From Asterias amurensis (Eukaryota > Echinodermata > Asteroidea > Forcipulatida > Asteriidae): 64,000 bases of DNA. Shown here one piece after another: positions 1-12,545 of this stretch. A program made the translations under genes and the position numbers. Where the stretch lies: NCBI RefSeq assembly GCF_032118995.1, contig NC_092667.1, positions 736,931 through 800,930 of the forward strand, written 5' to 3'. Below the pieces are notes generated by a model that worked only from the letters and a program-made list of their open reading frames with translations, did not search any database and was not told where the DNA came from. How positions within the stretch are numbered: position 1 is the stretch's first letter; each line of letters opens with the position of its first letter.

Positions 1-750
1 TGGTTGTAGAAACCCCTTTTGTGCACGCCCAGTAAATCACGTTCTTAAAAAACGTGAAAATCTCTTCGGAGGCGTTAATGCGTTTTTGCTAAATAATCAC
101 GTCATACCCTGCACGTGAATGCCACGTGAATTTCACTTTCATAATCACGTTCTTAACTGGTTGTAGAAACCCCTTTTTGCACACCTAATAATAACGTTCT
201 TAACTGATTGTAGAAACCCCTTTTTGCACACCTAATAATAACGTTCTTAGCTGGTTGTAGAAACCCATTTTTCACACCTAATAATCACGTGTTTAACCCT
301 TTACAGAAACCCCTTTTTGCACACCTAATAATCGCGTTCTAAGCTGGTTGTAGAAACCCCTTTTTGCACACCTAATAATCGCGTTCTAAGCTGGTTGTAG
401 AAACCCCTTTTTGCACACCTAATAATCGCGTTCTAAGCTGGTTGTAGAAACCCCTTTTTGCACACCTAATAATAATGCTCTAAATCCTTTACAGAGACCC
501 CTTTTCGCACGCTTGTTCACGTTCTTAACCGGTTCTAGAAACCACTTTTTTTATACCGAATAATCACGTTCTTGACCCGTTATAAACAGCCTTAACCAAA
601 CCTAATAATTACTGTTTCAGCCGGTTAAAGAAACCAATTGTTGAACACCTAATAACAACGTCATTATTCGGCATTAGAAATCCCCGTTTGCGCTCTAATA
701 CATGTAATCACTTTCTTCACCAGTTATAGAATACGGGTTTAGAATATAGA
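1..750. repeat. 47-bp tandem repeat array (left edge cut by window)
   Basis: About 15 imperfect head-to-tail copies of a 47-bp unit. Each unit has a 'ggttgtagaaacccc' core, then 'tttttgcacacctaataat' and an 'acgttcttaac' end. Core starts near 157, 204, 251, 344, 391 and 438 are exactly 47 bp apart. The three units from 344 to 480 are nearly identical, and units decay toward 750. There is no sustained reading frame. The array continues off the left edge. Confidence 0.93.
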
Positions 751-1114
751 GCACCATTATTTAAAAATAAATTTACATTAGTAACTTACAGATCAACATT
801 ACAAAACGTATGCAAAACCTTTAATTTGTTTCACACTTTAATTGTTCACAACAAAAGTTAACACATAACCATAACTGTAACGAGATGCAAAACTATTCAG
901 TCTCAATGAAAAGTTATTCCTAAGTATCCCACCAACTTTAACAAAATTAAAAATAAAATTATCCATTCCAATACACATTCCAAGAGATAATGACATCAGC
1001 ATCCAAACTTCACAACAATGAAAATAATTACAAGAATTGTACATTCCTCACCAACATTTCCCTGCATATATGTTCATTTCCAAACTTGATGACTTTCCCT
1101 GAATATTTTTCCAC

Positions 1115-1782
1115 TTAAAAGCACTGGACACCTTTGGAAATTCATTGTCAAACAACAGTCTTCCCACTTATGCATAAAATAACAAACCTGTGTAAATTTG
1201 GACTCAATTGGTCGTCGAACTTGCGAGAAAAAGAAAAAACACACTTGTCGCACAAGTTGTGTTTTTTCAGACGCCTTATGAATTCGAGACCTCAAGTTCA
1301 GTTAAAATAATATTTCAGTGACAAATTATTTTTTTCTCAAAAACTATGTTACTTCAGAAGGAGCCGTTTCTCAACATGTGTTATACTATCAATAGCTCTC
1401 CATTGCTCTACACCAAGTAAGTTTTTATAACAATTTTGGGGCATTACTCAAAGTCATTGTTAGCATACAAAACTTACTTGGTAACAAGCAATGGAGAGCT
1501 GTTGATAGTATAAAACATTGTGGGAAACGGCTCTCTCAGAAGTAATGTAGTTTTTGAGAAAGTAATTTCTCACTAAAATATTTGAATTGAATTCGAGACC
1601 TCAGCTGAGGTCTCGAATTCAAGCATCTGAAAGCGCACAAATTTTCTTCCATTATTCTCTCGCAACTTCGACGACCAATTGAGTTCAAATTTTCACAGGT
1701 TTGTTATTTTAAGCATATGTTGAGATAAACCAAGTGAGAAGACTGGTCTTTGACAATTACCAAAGGTGTCCAGTGCCTTTAA
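1115..1782. mobile_element. Two abutting truncated copies of MITE-A
   Basis: The segment begins with the MITE-A left end (ttaaaagcactggacac) and ends with the right end (gtgtccagtgccttt). In the middle (about 1420-1470) two internal portions meet without outer ends, so two copies are fused or one has been rearranged. Both copies carry the family's internal palindrome around 'gaattcgagacctca'. No coding capacity. Confidence 0.85.
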
Positions 1783-2156
1783 AAGAAAACCTACTTACTC
1801 AGATGTTTAGATTGAGTCAAGTGTTAATATTCCATGTACATCTACAAACATGAGTGTTTTCAGTAAACAGCTAAGCATAACTTCTCTTACAATTTATCAA
1901 TTTGTTTCATTCTTTTTTTAGATAAGCAGGAAAGAATGCTTGTTCAATATGAGCTTCACTGGGGTTTTGAGTGTCAGTTGTTGTTTTGTTTTTAAATCAT
2001 AAATCTCAGTTAACTTCATTTTGACTTGCCCTGTACAGCTAAAATGCTTTGCTTGACATTTGTTTTGTCAAGTATTCCGTGGACAGCTTGCAAAATGAGT
2101 ACCTTAATTCAGGAATGATCAATTTCTTTCATGAGAGAGTGCTTAAGCTATACATC

Positions 2157-5100
2157 TTATGTTTCCTCTTCACTGGTGTCCTCTCTTTCTGGTACACTCA
2201 ATACTGGATGAAGTTTGACAACTTTTCGCTTAGGATAAGCTTTAAGTATATTAACAAGGTTGGAGTCTAACTCTGCCTGTTTGATAAGTCTTTCTCTATT
2301 AGCTCTTGATGCCCCTGGAAATATGGAGAAAAAAACAAAACATCATTATGCCTGTTAATTTATTTCATGTTGGTTAACAATCAACATTTTGTCACACTAG
2401 TAAACAAAACATGAATTGTTTTTTTCCATTCTGAAATCCAGAATTGATTTGTTTCACATGTGGCTCTAAAAAAACAAGCTTCACAAAATTAAAAAGTAAA
2501 TGGCAAGAACTTGGGAAAAAAATTATGAAAAAAAAAATAGAAAATGAGGCAGGCCTTGTGTATGAATTTGATTAAGATACATAAAAATAAAGTTGATATT
2601 ATTTGGCAAATAAGGACACTGAAGTACTATTGAAAAAAAGTAGCACATAATAATTATGCTGCTAGTTTTCATTTTTTCTCCCTGAAGCAGTCCTTCGGTG
2701 AACAGGACCATCGAAAGTTTGGCGTAACAATAGGGTTGTAACAATAGGGTTGAAAAAATGTGGGGCCGGATGGCTGGAGTTTTTAGAACAATCATAGAAC
2801 AATGGAGCCCCCCTTTAAAAAAAAGGGTGAAAAGAAAGAAAACCCACATAAGAGACCAAATGTACTTAACTGTCCCTTTGTTATAGACTCCACAAGGCAG
2901 TAAATATGAGGGCACACATACATAAACAAATACATGCAATCAGGGACATACTTTTTTGTTTGTACATTTTGGTCAACAACACCTAGGGTTTTGAATTTTT
3001 CCAACCAGGTACCTTTCCTGAGCAGGGGATCCTTGTGTTGTAAGTTACAGGTTTGAATGTGTTTACCTGACTCTAGGTCCATGTTTCTTCAGGAGTGCAT
3101 ACAATTTTAGGGCAAATTTTTATCACTCGCAGAAAGTATAGCTTTCGTTAATACGGTTTTTTAAGTTAGTAAAATTAATAAGTCGAGTGTTTACTTACTG
3201 ATAATGATCGTATATAGAGTGAGATCCTGCAAGGATGTCTTGGCATCACACTTTTTCCTTTCCTGGCCACACTTTAAAAGCATTGCCAGTACTGGTACCG
3301 ATGCCACTGCCTCTAACATTTTCCTTAGTACTGGCCTTGCCTCCTTTTCTCCAGCAGCCTTCACCACTAGATATTGTTTCATAAAGAAAATTAGGCAAGC
3401 AATAAGAGAAAGGAAAACGTTTATTACCGTTTGATTCATGGTGTTGATTAGTTGTTGACTAGATTATTACAAAAGCGCCAAAATTGGCAGTTGCGAGCCT
3501 TATAACACTACAACACATATATAGCAGTAGTAGTGTAATGCTGGTGTTGAAACGAAGACAAAACCCGGTTTGTCCTTCATTCAGGGTTACAAAACAAATC
3601 GTCCCTGGATTTTGTGTAGTTGATATCTAGATCTTCTTCATTGTTGAAATATTCACATAAAGGTTCACGCTCAGTACATATATTGAAAAAAAACGTAATC
3701 AGGACAGCAGTGTATCTTATCAAAGGATGATTTCTTACCATATGGCTGCTAAATAATTTAGCATAACATGAAAAATGCCGTTTTCCCATAATGCTTTGCT
3801 GCTATAAAAGTGCAATGCCCTTCCCACATGTGGCAGCTCCAGTGGTAATGATGGCATTTTTAGATCAATAATGTGTGTAAGGGGAAAAGCGAAATCATAC
3901 ATGTAGGCCTGCGCCAACAGACCAGGAGATGAGAACATAGTGACAACAAAAAAACGTTTTGATGGTAATAAACATGTGCATCATATAAAACAAATTCGAG
4001 GACAAGCACAGAAAAATAGTAAAACCGGGACACACTCAAAACGTTCAAAAAGCTTTAGGTTAAGTATTATAAAATTCTTCCCTTGTACATGGAGAATCAT
4101 GTAATGGAAACCAAGGCTTTAAAGAGCGTATGAGGCGTTAATATGTGTACAGTTCTTAATTATGGAGGGGAGGGGGGCAAAGTGGAACAGTTGTTGGTAG
4201 GGGGTGGGGTTTGGAACTGAGGGAAGGTGCGAGGAAAAGAGATACACACTGCCTAGAAAGAACTAAAGCGGAAATAACCCTAGAGCAGGAAATTCGAAAC
4301 CAAATCCGTGACAGCAACATACAGGCAGAGAAAGGTGTGGGGGGGGGGGGGGGGGTTGAAAAGGAAATCACATGTTATCGGTGTGGTCTCTGGTAATAAA
4401 CCATTCCCTGACTGTTTGGATGTTGTTTTTGTGGGAGACAAAGGTCTTCGTTTTCCAAATAATCATAGCAATGGTTAGAACAGACCTAATGTTTGATGTT
4501 TTAATGCATCTTCACAGAAGAAAGTGTGGCGGGGGGGGGGGTTTGAAAAAAAGGAAGGGTCGGGAGGATGGAAGGGGTTGTAAAACTCACTAAAAAGAAC
4601 CTTTTTTTCCGGAGCAAATATTTGAGTTATATATAGAGAATGTGACTCACCATAACTAAAACATCTACATTTTGTACGTGGTGAACGCTCTTCATCGATT
4701 GAAGAATCCATCACGTCTGCATTGTGCATATCAGCATCGGTCACCAGTACGACAGCTACAAAGAAAATAATAATGAAGTGTTAAGAAATTTGAAGTTTTT
4801 TATAAACAAACAAAACAAATGGCTTACTTCGTCGAGAATGACAATGATGACGTGGGTCACAACGAGTGTGAAACACACACACATACATGTAATTGTTTTA
4901 ATAACTGTATGACCGAGGACGAAAACAGATTTTTAACAATTACTCGAGTTACTCTTCTATTTAAACAGGACATGAAATTTGTATTATTTTTATCCTTTTT
5001 TTAGATGTTAAATTAATTGTCTTCATTCATGTGACCCTTAACGTTAATTGGTTGCAATCATGTGAAATGTACTGGAGTTTACTACTTACATGTGTCCTCT

Positions 5101-6609
5101 TTCTGAAGGGATGCTCTCTCGTCAGATTCTTGTGTCTCGATGTTCTCCTCCTCCTCCTCCTCATTGTCCCCTTCCCGGCCTTCTTCGCCATCATCAATTC
5201 CTTTACCCCGCTTGTCACCATTCATTGTCTTTGATGACATTTTTGCTCCCCGACCTGCCCATCTTTGTTGCTTTCTTCTTCGGACTCGTATTTGTCTGAC
5301 GTAGAGTTATCAGGTTATAGTGTGATACGGCTTTATCAGCCTTCAGGTAAGTATCTGACAAAAATGTGATGAAAATACTTTGTATAACGTCGGGTACAAA
5401 CACAAACAGACAATCAATAAATGTGCCCCAAATAATTATAGTAATAATGTTCGGTTTTTATAAATTGCTTTATACACCGCGTCTCAAAGCGCTTCCAACA
5501 TTAGTACCCCTGGTCACTGGGCCATATTCATTCCTTAAACCATCTTAGCTCCCTGAGGAGTATACAGCCTGTGCTGCCAAATATGTAGTGCACTAAGCTA
5601 AACCAACCACAAGAACCATCTCTGCCCTCACAGGTGTCCATTTACCCCTGGACAGAGAGAAGCAATTATAGTAAAGTGTCGTGCTCAGGGACACAGTTCT
5701 CACCACCGGGGATATGTACTGGTATTCATTCCAGTTCAATGTGTCTTCGAACGCAGAAGTATTACAAAATAAATGTCATTATGATTTGAGTGTAAACTTA
5801 CGGAACCGCTCATGCAACACACGGACATGGAACTTTTTCCATTTCGACGGGTTCAGCTTTTTGTGGTCAATGATGAGTCTTTTGATGTTGAAATTTTGCT
5901 CTGGCCACCAGCAAAAATCCTTTCGCTGCGAAAAAATTTGAATAATAAGTAAAACAGAAAGAAAAGAAGGAAGAAAAAAACAAAACAGTTTAAGGTAATA
6001 CTATATCTCATTAAAATGCATCTCCATTTTCATAAACCATTTTACGTAGGGGGCGAGTTGAAAGGGATAATATATCCCATCTAACTGAGACAATAAGATA
6101 ATGTGATCATACGCACTATTTAGGCCTACAAAGTGTATCGTGAACGAACATAAAACGATCAATAAAATCACACTAACCCTTCCTCCATGCACTAAAAACA
6201 CACCCGGCATAGCTACATGTAAATGTACATGTACATGATGTATATAATATGTACATGTGCACAGTATGACCACATGGCCCGCTGCCACCCACGCACCACG
6301 GCACTCGACACACATGAACCGTTAAATCTTACGTTATACACAAAACACGGTGTTCTCTACGAACCTCTACAATTTGAATTTCCAAGACAAAAATCTCTCT
6401 ATATACTTCAATAGTATTAACAAAATATACACCCAGAGTAATCAGGAGGCAACTGCTGCTAATTTAAGTACATTTTAAAGTAATCAATACAAATGGAATA
6501 TATCAAAATCACAGATTTAAAAGTGAAAGTTTGAAAGAGTTTGATTTACCTGTTGGACGAAAAGCAGTCGTTGAGGTGAAAGGTCACTGGACCCCGCGAA
6601 ACCAGTGAG
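2157..6609 (-). CDS. Unrecognised spliced gene, acidic protein with a CWWP-containing N-terminal module
   Basis: I do not recognise the product by name. On the minus strand the exons are 6609-6550 (tentative), 5925-5802, 5354-5090, 4755-4651, 3366-3199 (168 nt, possible cassette) and 2314-2157 (ends in TAA). Donors and acceptors fit GT-AG, for example CAG|GTAAAT, ATG|GTGAGT and TTTCCAG|GG. Phases agree at every junction; the cassette exon is phase 1-1, so including or skipping it keeps frame. Exon 5925-5802 reads RKDFCWWPEQNFNIKRL, then WKKFHVRVLHERF, continuing into HTYLKADKAVSHYN. This resembles the short CxWP...W..y.VRVL...Y.kA module at the N-terminus of many invertebrate DUF4806/BEN-type proteins (inference from memory). 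A basic stretch and a long Glu/Asp run follow (5090-5235). The C-terminus is basic then acidic (KAYPKRKVVKLHPVL ... EDTSEEET). The exon 5354-5090 contains an apparent +1 frame break, so this is either a sequence error or a broken gene. The true start is not found. Confidence 0.6.
3199..3366 (-). CDS. Possible cassette exon of the minus-strand gene
   Basis: Acceptor ...ATATCTAG and donor ATCA|GTAAGT bound a 168-nt segment. It is open in the one frame that matches both neighbouring exons (phase 1 in, phase 1 out). It encodes VVKAAGEKEARPVLRKML followed by a hydrophobic stretch and a short Cys/Lys-rich part (KCGQERKKC). Skipping it also leaves the downstream exon in frame. The acceptor's pyrimidine tract is mediocre and there is no transcript support here. 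A second open reading (a Gly-rich frame) crosses part of it but does not fit the flanking phases. Confidence 0.4.
4339..4355 (+). repeat. Poly-G run (17 G)
   Basis: Uninterrupted run of 17 G inside the long intron of the minus-strand gene. A second G-rich run of 11 G lies at 4531-4541. Both can form G-quadruplexes, and both are places where assembly length errors are likely. Confidence 0.9.
5505..5705 (-). mobile_element. tRNA-derived SINE, 5' (tRNA) end missing
   Basis: Read on the minus strand, this matches the body and tail of the SINEs at 42424-42606 and 60420-60665. Shared parts are the 'ttgcttctctc' block, the 'cctggggttaatgg'-type block, and a tail with 'agggagctaag'. The tRNA promoter half is absent. 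It lies between coding exons of the minus-strand gene, so it is intronic. Confidence 0.65.
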
Positions 6610-7819
6610 CTAAAACAATGGAACGTGTAGTAGATGTTGGATCACAAGCAGATTACTGCTTTAATGAACTTTAAACATGAAATGTACGGAGAGAATAAAA
6701 AAAAATAAAAACGATCATCTCGCTGTGCATCGCACGAGGGCGCAAAACGGCAAAGGCAAACTTATAACTTACATAATACAATTAGGTCATATTATGACGA
6801 ACAAATAATGAATAAAAAAAAAACCGAAGTCATAATCATGTGTGCATGAGGGCAAATTAAAAAAAAAAAAAAAACAGCTGAAAAACCAATACCAGATAAA
6901 ATAGTTACAAAAATTGCGCAAATGCCCCGAAAACGAAAATTATTTCCAAATAGCGGGTACACTGGGGAAGATGGGACATTACCTATAAACCAAATCAATT
7001 CTGGCAAACCCATCCTATGCATAACAGTTTTGTCCATAGCTGGTGGTCTGTGTTGCCCCTTTGCCGTTTTCTATTACCGTTGGCGTTGTTTCACGCGTCA
7101 GATTAAAAGTCAGATTAATTATTTGTAAAACACAAGGTGGTTAGGTGACTACTTATTATTTTGTTTACAGCCTCGGACCTAAATAACTAAATAGTTCTGA
7201 TAGAACGGCTGGATACAGAAAACAAGTTAACTGTGGAGAAACTGAAACCAGCTCTGCTTAGAAATAAATGATTAGGCTATCTCTCACACAGTTAAGGCCC
7301 TCTGTCCTAAACAGTAATTAGCTCGCCAAGCTATAATAAGTTCGTAAGTTTTGTTTTTCTAATAGTAGGTTAATAGGCTGTCATATCCATTGGCTTTACT
7401 TGGGTATTTTGCAGTCGCCGCTAGTCAGGGGCGATTATTCCTTGTTTCACTTTTGTTCTGCCCTTATATTAATTAAAATCATTCAAATTTTGTGTTACAA
7501 TGAATTTTATAAGCAAAATTGCCCAAATGGACTAACTCAAAAACGTCCGCTGCCGGAGTCAGCACCCGTATTGCCACACCCAGTAATTCACAGTTTAATT
7601 TAATTACAAACGTGTTGCTTACTTTTAAGATAATAACGGTATCCGTCTGTTTCTTATAGCAACCTCATATAATACGCTCAATAAAGTCGTCTGTTCTATG
7701 TCCTTACATAACCAAAGATTCCGTAGTCTTATATATTCAGATAATGGTAAAGAAAAAACCCAGTTTCAGTCAATGAACTTTCGGTTGCTGGACGTAGTAG
7801 AAAACTCATTACGAAACAA

Positions 7820-10800
7820 AACATCTGGTTATTTTTACCAGTCGGATGACTATATGACTACGTGTGTATTTATTCAAAAACACGTCAGTTTAACCAGTTT
7901 TTTGTGGTCAGTCTTTCAACAAAAAATAATTAGTGTTCTGACAACGTAATAGTCAGTTATTTGAAGAACCAAAAATCATCTCATTATTCAAACAGGTAAG
8001 CTGACTGCGTGTGTATTTGGTGAAAAACACGTAACTTTGACCATAATTTTTGTGGTTAGTCTTCATCCAAAATAATTGGTGCTTTGACAACGTAAAAGTC
8101 AGTCTTTAAAAAAAAAAATTATCTCTTTCTTTAAACCGGTAAGATGACTACGTTTGTATTTAGTCATAAACACGTAATTTTGACCAGTGTTTTTGTGGTA
8201 ATTCTTTAACCAAAATAGGTGATGTTTTGACAACGTAATAGTCAGTTGTTTGAAACACCGAATCATCTCGTTATTTAAACCTGTAAGATGACTATACGTT
8301 CGTATTTGTTAAAAAAAACACGTAATTTTGACCATAGTTTTTGTGGGTAGTCTTCAACCAAAATAAATGATGTTTTTACAACGTCATTTTTAGTTCTTTT
8401 GAGGATCAAATCATCTTGTTGTTTAAACCAGTAATAAGACGACTACGTTTGTATTTGGTGGAAAACACGTAATTTTGACCAGTGTTTTGTGGTTAGTCTT
8501 AATCCAAAATAATTGGTGTTTTGACAACGTAATTGTCAGTTATTTTAGGAACTAAATTATCTCGTTTTTTAAACCGGTAAGATGACTACGTATGTATTTG
8601 GTGGAAAACACGTAATATTGTCCAGTGTTTTGTCGCTAGTCTTCAACCCCCCAAAATAGTGTATTGACAACGTTATTTTCAGTTATTTGAAAAAACTAAA
8701 TCATCTCGTTATTTAAACCGGTAAGATGACTACGTTTGTATTTGGTGAAAAACACGTGATTGTGACCAGTGTTTTGTGGTTAGTCTTTAACCAAAATTAT
8801 TAGTGTATTGACAACGTTATTTTCAGTCATTTGAAAAAACTAAATTATCTCGTTATTTTAACTGGTGAGATGACTACGTTTGTATTTGGTGAAAAACACT
8901 TGATTTTGACCAGTGTTTTGTGGTTAGTATTTAACCAAAATAATTGATGTTTTGACAACGTAATTGTCAATTATTTTAGGAACCAAATCATCTCGTTATT
9001 TTAAGTGGTTAGATGACTACGCTTGTGTTTGGTGGAAAACGCGTAATTGTGACCAGTGTTTTGTGGTTAGTCTTCAACCAAAATAAATAGTGTATTGACA
9101 ACGTAATTGTCAGTTATTTTAGGAACCAAATCATCTCGTTATTTTAAGTGGTAAGATGACTACGTTTGTATTTGGTGGAAAACGCGTAATTTTGACCAGT
9201 GTTTTGAGGTTAGTCTTTAACCAAAATAAATAGTGTTTTGACAACGTTATTTTTAGTCATTTGAAAAAACTAAATCATCTCGTTATTTAAACCGGTAAGA
9301 TGACTACGTATGTATTTGGTGGAAAACACGTAATATTGACCAGTGTTTTGTGGTTAGTCTTAATCCAAAATAATTGGTGTTTTGACAACGTAATTGTCAG
9401 TTATTTTAGGAACTAAATTATCTCGTTATTTTAACTGGTGAGATGACTACGTTTGTATTTGGTGAAAAACGCGTGATTTTGACCAGTGTTTTGTGGTTAG
9501 TCTTTAACCAAAATGAACAGTGTATTGACAACGTTATTTTCAGTCATTTGAAAAAACTAAATCATCTCGTTATTTTAACTGGTGAGATGACTACGTTTGT
9601 ATTTGGTGAAAAACGCGTGATTTTGACCAGTGTTTTGTGGTTAGTCTTTAACCAAAATAATTGACGTTTTGACGACGTAATTGTCAGTTATTTTAGGAAC
9701 CAAATCATCTCGTCATTTTAAGTGGTAAGATGACTACGTTTGTATTTGGTGGAAAACGCGTAATTTTGACCAGTGTTTTGTGGTTAGTCTTCAACCAAAA
9801 TAAATAGTGTTCTGACAACGTTATTTTTAGTCATTTGAAAAAACTACATTATCTCGTTATTTAAACCGGTGAGATGACTACGTTTGTATTTGGTAAAAAA
9901 ACACGTGATTTTGACCAGTGTTTTGTGGTTAGTCTTCAACCAAAATAAATAGTGTTCTGACAACGTTATTTTTAGTCATTTGAAAAAACTACATTATCTC
10001 GTTATTTAAACCGGTGAGATGACTACGTTTGTATTTGGTAAAAAAACACGTGATTTTGACCAGTGTTTTGTGGTTAGTCTTTAACCAAAATAATTGATGT
10101 TTTGGCAACGTAATTGTCAGTTATTTTAGGAACCAAATCATCTCGTCATTTTAAGTGGTAAGATGACTACGTTTGTATTTGGTGGAAAACGCGTAATTTT
10201 GACCAGTGTTTTGTGGTTAGTCTTCAACCAAAATAAATAGTGTTCTGACAACGTTATTTTTAGTCATTTGAAAAAACTAAATTATCTCGTTATTTAAACC
10301 GGTAAGATGACTACGTTTGTATTTGGTGGAAAACACGTAATTTTGACCAGTGTTTTGTGGTTAGTCTTCAACCAAAATAAATAGTGTTCTGACAACGTTA
10401 TTTTTAGTCATTTGAAAAAACTACATTATCTCGTTATTTAAACCGGTGAGATGACTACGTTTGTATTTGGTAAAAAAACACGTGATTTTGACCAGTGTTT
10501 TGTGGTTAGTCTTTAACCAAAATAATTGATGTTTTGGCAACGTAATTGTCAGTTATTTTAGGAACCAAATCATCTCGTCATTTTAAGTGGTAAGATGACT
10601 ACGTTTGTATTTGGTGGAAAACACGTAATTTTGACCAGTGTTTTGTGGTTAGTCTTCAACCAAAATAAATAGTGTTCTGACAACGTTATTTTTAGTCATT
10701 TGAAAAAACTAATTTATCTCGTTATTTAAACCGGTAAGATGACTACATTTGTATTTGGTGGAAAACACGTAATTTTGACCAGTGTTTTGTGGTTAGTCAT

Positions 10801-12545
10801 CAACCAAAATAAATAGTGTTCTGACAACGTTATTTTTAGTCATTTGAAAAAACTACATTATCTCGTTATTTAAACCGGTGAGATGACTACGTTTGTATTT
10901 GGTGAAAAACACGTGATTTTGACCAGTGTTTTGTGGTTAGTCTTTAACCAAAATAATTGATGTTTTGACAACGTAATTGTCAGTTATTTTAGGAACCAAA
11001 TCATCTCGTCATTTTAAGTGGTAAGATGACTACGTTTGTATTTGGTGGAAAACACGTAATTTTGACCAGTGTTTTGTGGTTAGTCTTCAACCAAAATAAA
11101 TAGTGTTCTGACAACGTTATTTTTAGTCATTTGAAAAAACTAATTTATCTCGTTATTTAAACCGGTAAGATGACTACATTTGTATTTGGTGGAAAACACG
11201 TAATTTTGACCAGTGTTTTGTGGTTAGTCTTCAACCAAAATAAATAGTGTTCTGACAACGTTATTTTTAGTCATTTGAAAAAACTAAATTATCTCGTTAT
11301 TTAAACCGGTAAGATGACTACGTTTGTATTTGGTGGAAACACGTAATTTTTACCAGTGTTTTGTGGTTAGTCTTCAACCAAAATAAATAGTGTTCTGACA
11401 ACGTTATTTTTAGTCATTTGAAAAAACTAAATTATCTCGTTATTTAAACCGGTAAGATGACTTCGTTTGTATTTGGTGGAAAACACGTAATTTTGACCAG
11501 TGTTTTGTGGTTAGTCTTCAACCAAAATAAATTGTGTTTTGACAACGTTATTTTCAGTCATTTGGAAAACTTAATCATCTCGTTATTTTAACTGGTGAGA
11601 TGACTACGTTCGTATTTGGTCACAAACACGTGATATTGACCAGTGTTGTTGTGGTTAGTCTTCAACCAAAATAAATAGTGTTCTGACAACGTTATTTTTA
11701 GTCATTTGAAAAAACTAAATTATCTCGTTATTTAAACCGGTAAGATGACTACGTTTGTATTTGGTGGAAAACACGTAATTTTGACCAGTGTTTTGTGGTT
11801 AGTCTTCAACCAAAAAAATAGTGCTCTGACAACGTTATTTTTAGTCATTTGAAAAAACTAAATTATCTCGTTATTTAAACCGGTAAGATGACTACGTTTG
11901 TATTTGGTGAAAAACACGTAATTTTTACCAGTGTTTTGTGGTTAGTCTTCAACCAAAATAAATAGTGTTCTGACAACGTTATTTTTAGTCATTTGAAAAA
12001 ACTAAATTATCTCGTTATTTAAACCGGTAAGATGACTACATTTGTATTTGGTGGAAAACACGTAATTTTGACCAGTGTTTTGTGGTTAGTCTTCAACCAA
12101 AAAAATAGTGCTCTGACAACGTTATTTTTAGTCATTTGAAAAAACTAAATTATCTCGTTATTTAAACCGGTAAGATGACTACGTTTGTATTTGGTGAAAA
12201 ACACGTAATTTTTACCAGTGTTTTGTGGTTAGTCTTCAACCAAAATAAATAGTGTTCTGACAACGTTATTTTTAGTCATTTGAAAAAACTAAATTATCTC
12301 GTTATTTAAACCGGTAAGATGACTTCGTTTGTATTTGGTGGAAAACACGTAATTTTGACCAGTGTTTTGTGGTTAGTCTTCAACCAAAATAATTGGTGTG
12401 TATGAAAACGTAATAGTCAGTCATTTGAAAAACCAAATTATCTCGTTATTTAAACTGGTAAGATGACTACGTATGTTTTTGGTGAAAAACACGTTATATT
12501 TACCACTTTTTATTTAGTTAATCTTCAACGGAATTCGCCGATGCT
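7820..12545. repeat. ~144-bp satellite array, about 33 monomers
   Basis: Head-to-tail monomers of 143-145 bp. Each carries 'gatgactacgtttgtatttgg', a CACGT or CGCGT core, 'gaccagtgttttgtggttag', 'caaccaaaataa', 'tgacaacg' and 'tatctcgttattt'. Monomer starts fall near 8143, 8287, 8580, 8725, 8869 and so on to 12463. The outer copies (before 8700, after 12400) are the most diverged and the central ones (9.4-12.3 kb) the most alike, as expected for unequal exchange. Because the unit is close to 48 codons a few frames run across monomer borders (9443-9664), but most monomers have stops. I regard it as non-coding. Confidence 0.97.
9650..11010. repeat. ~432-bp higher-order repeat within the satellite
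   Basis: One monomer variant ('taattgatgttttg', then 'aattgtcagttattttagg', then 'ctcgtcattttaagtgg') recurs at 9658, 10091, 10523 and 10954, i.e. every 431-433 bp or three monomers. The two monomers between each occurrence are of the 'aaatagtgttctgacaacg' type. Local amplification therefore acted on trimers. Confidence 0.85.

Noticed and set aside
2523..3082. Two overlapping minus-strand frames (138 and 96 aa)
   Set aside because: They overlap in different frames in AT-rich intronic DNA, with no compatible phases to the flanking exons.
5031..5299. Plus-strand hydrophobic frames (LLLLLIVPFPAFF...)
   Set aside because: Antisense shadow of the Glu-rich coding exon on the minus strand.
6792..7037. 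Upstream first exon of the minus-strand gene (MDKTVMHRMGLPEL...)
   Set aside because: It has a GTAATG donor, but its phase does not match the 6550-6609 exon.
9443..9664. 48-residue repeat protein encoded by satellite monomers
   Set aside because: Only a couple of monomers stay open; most contain stops such as AAATAG.
7820..12545. Regular array as a CRISPR-like repeat-spacer locus
   Set aside because: The whole 144-bp unit is repeated without unique spacers, and the genome is eukaryotic. It is a satellite.
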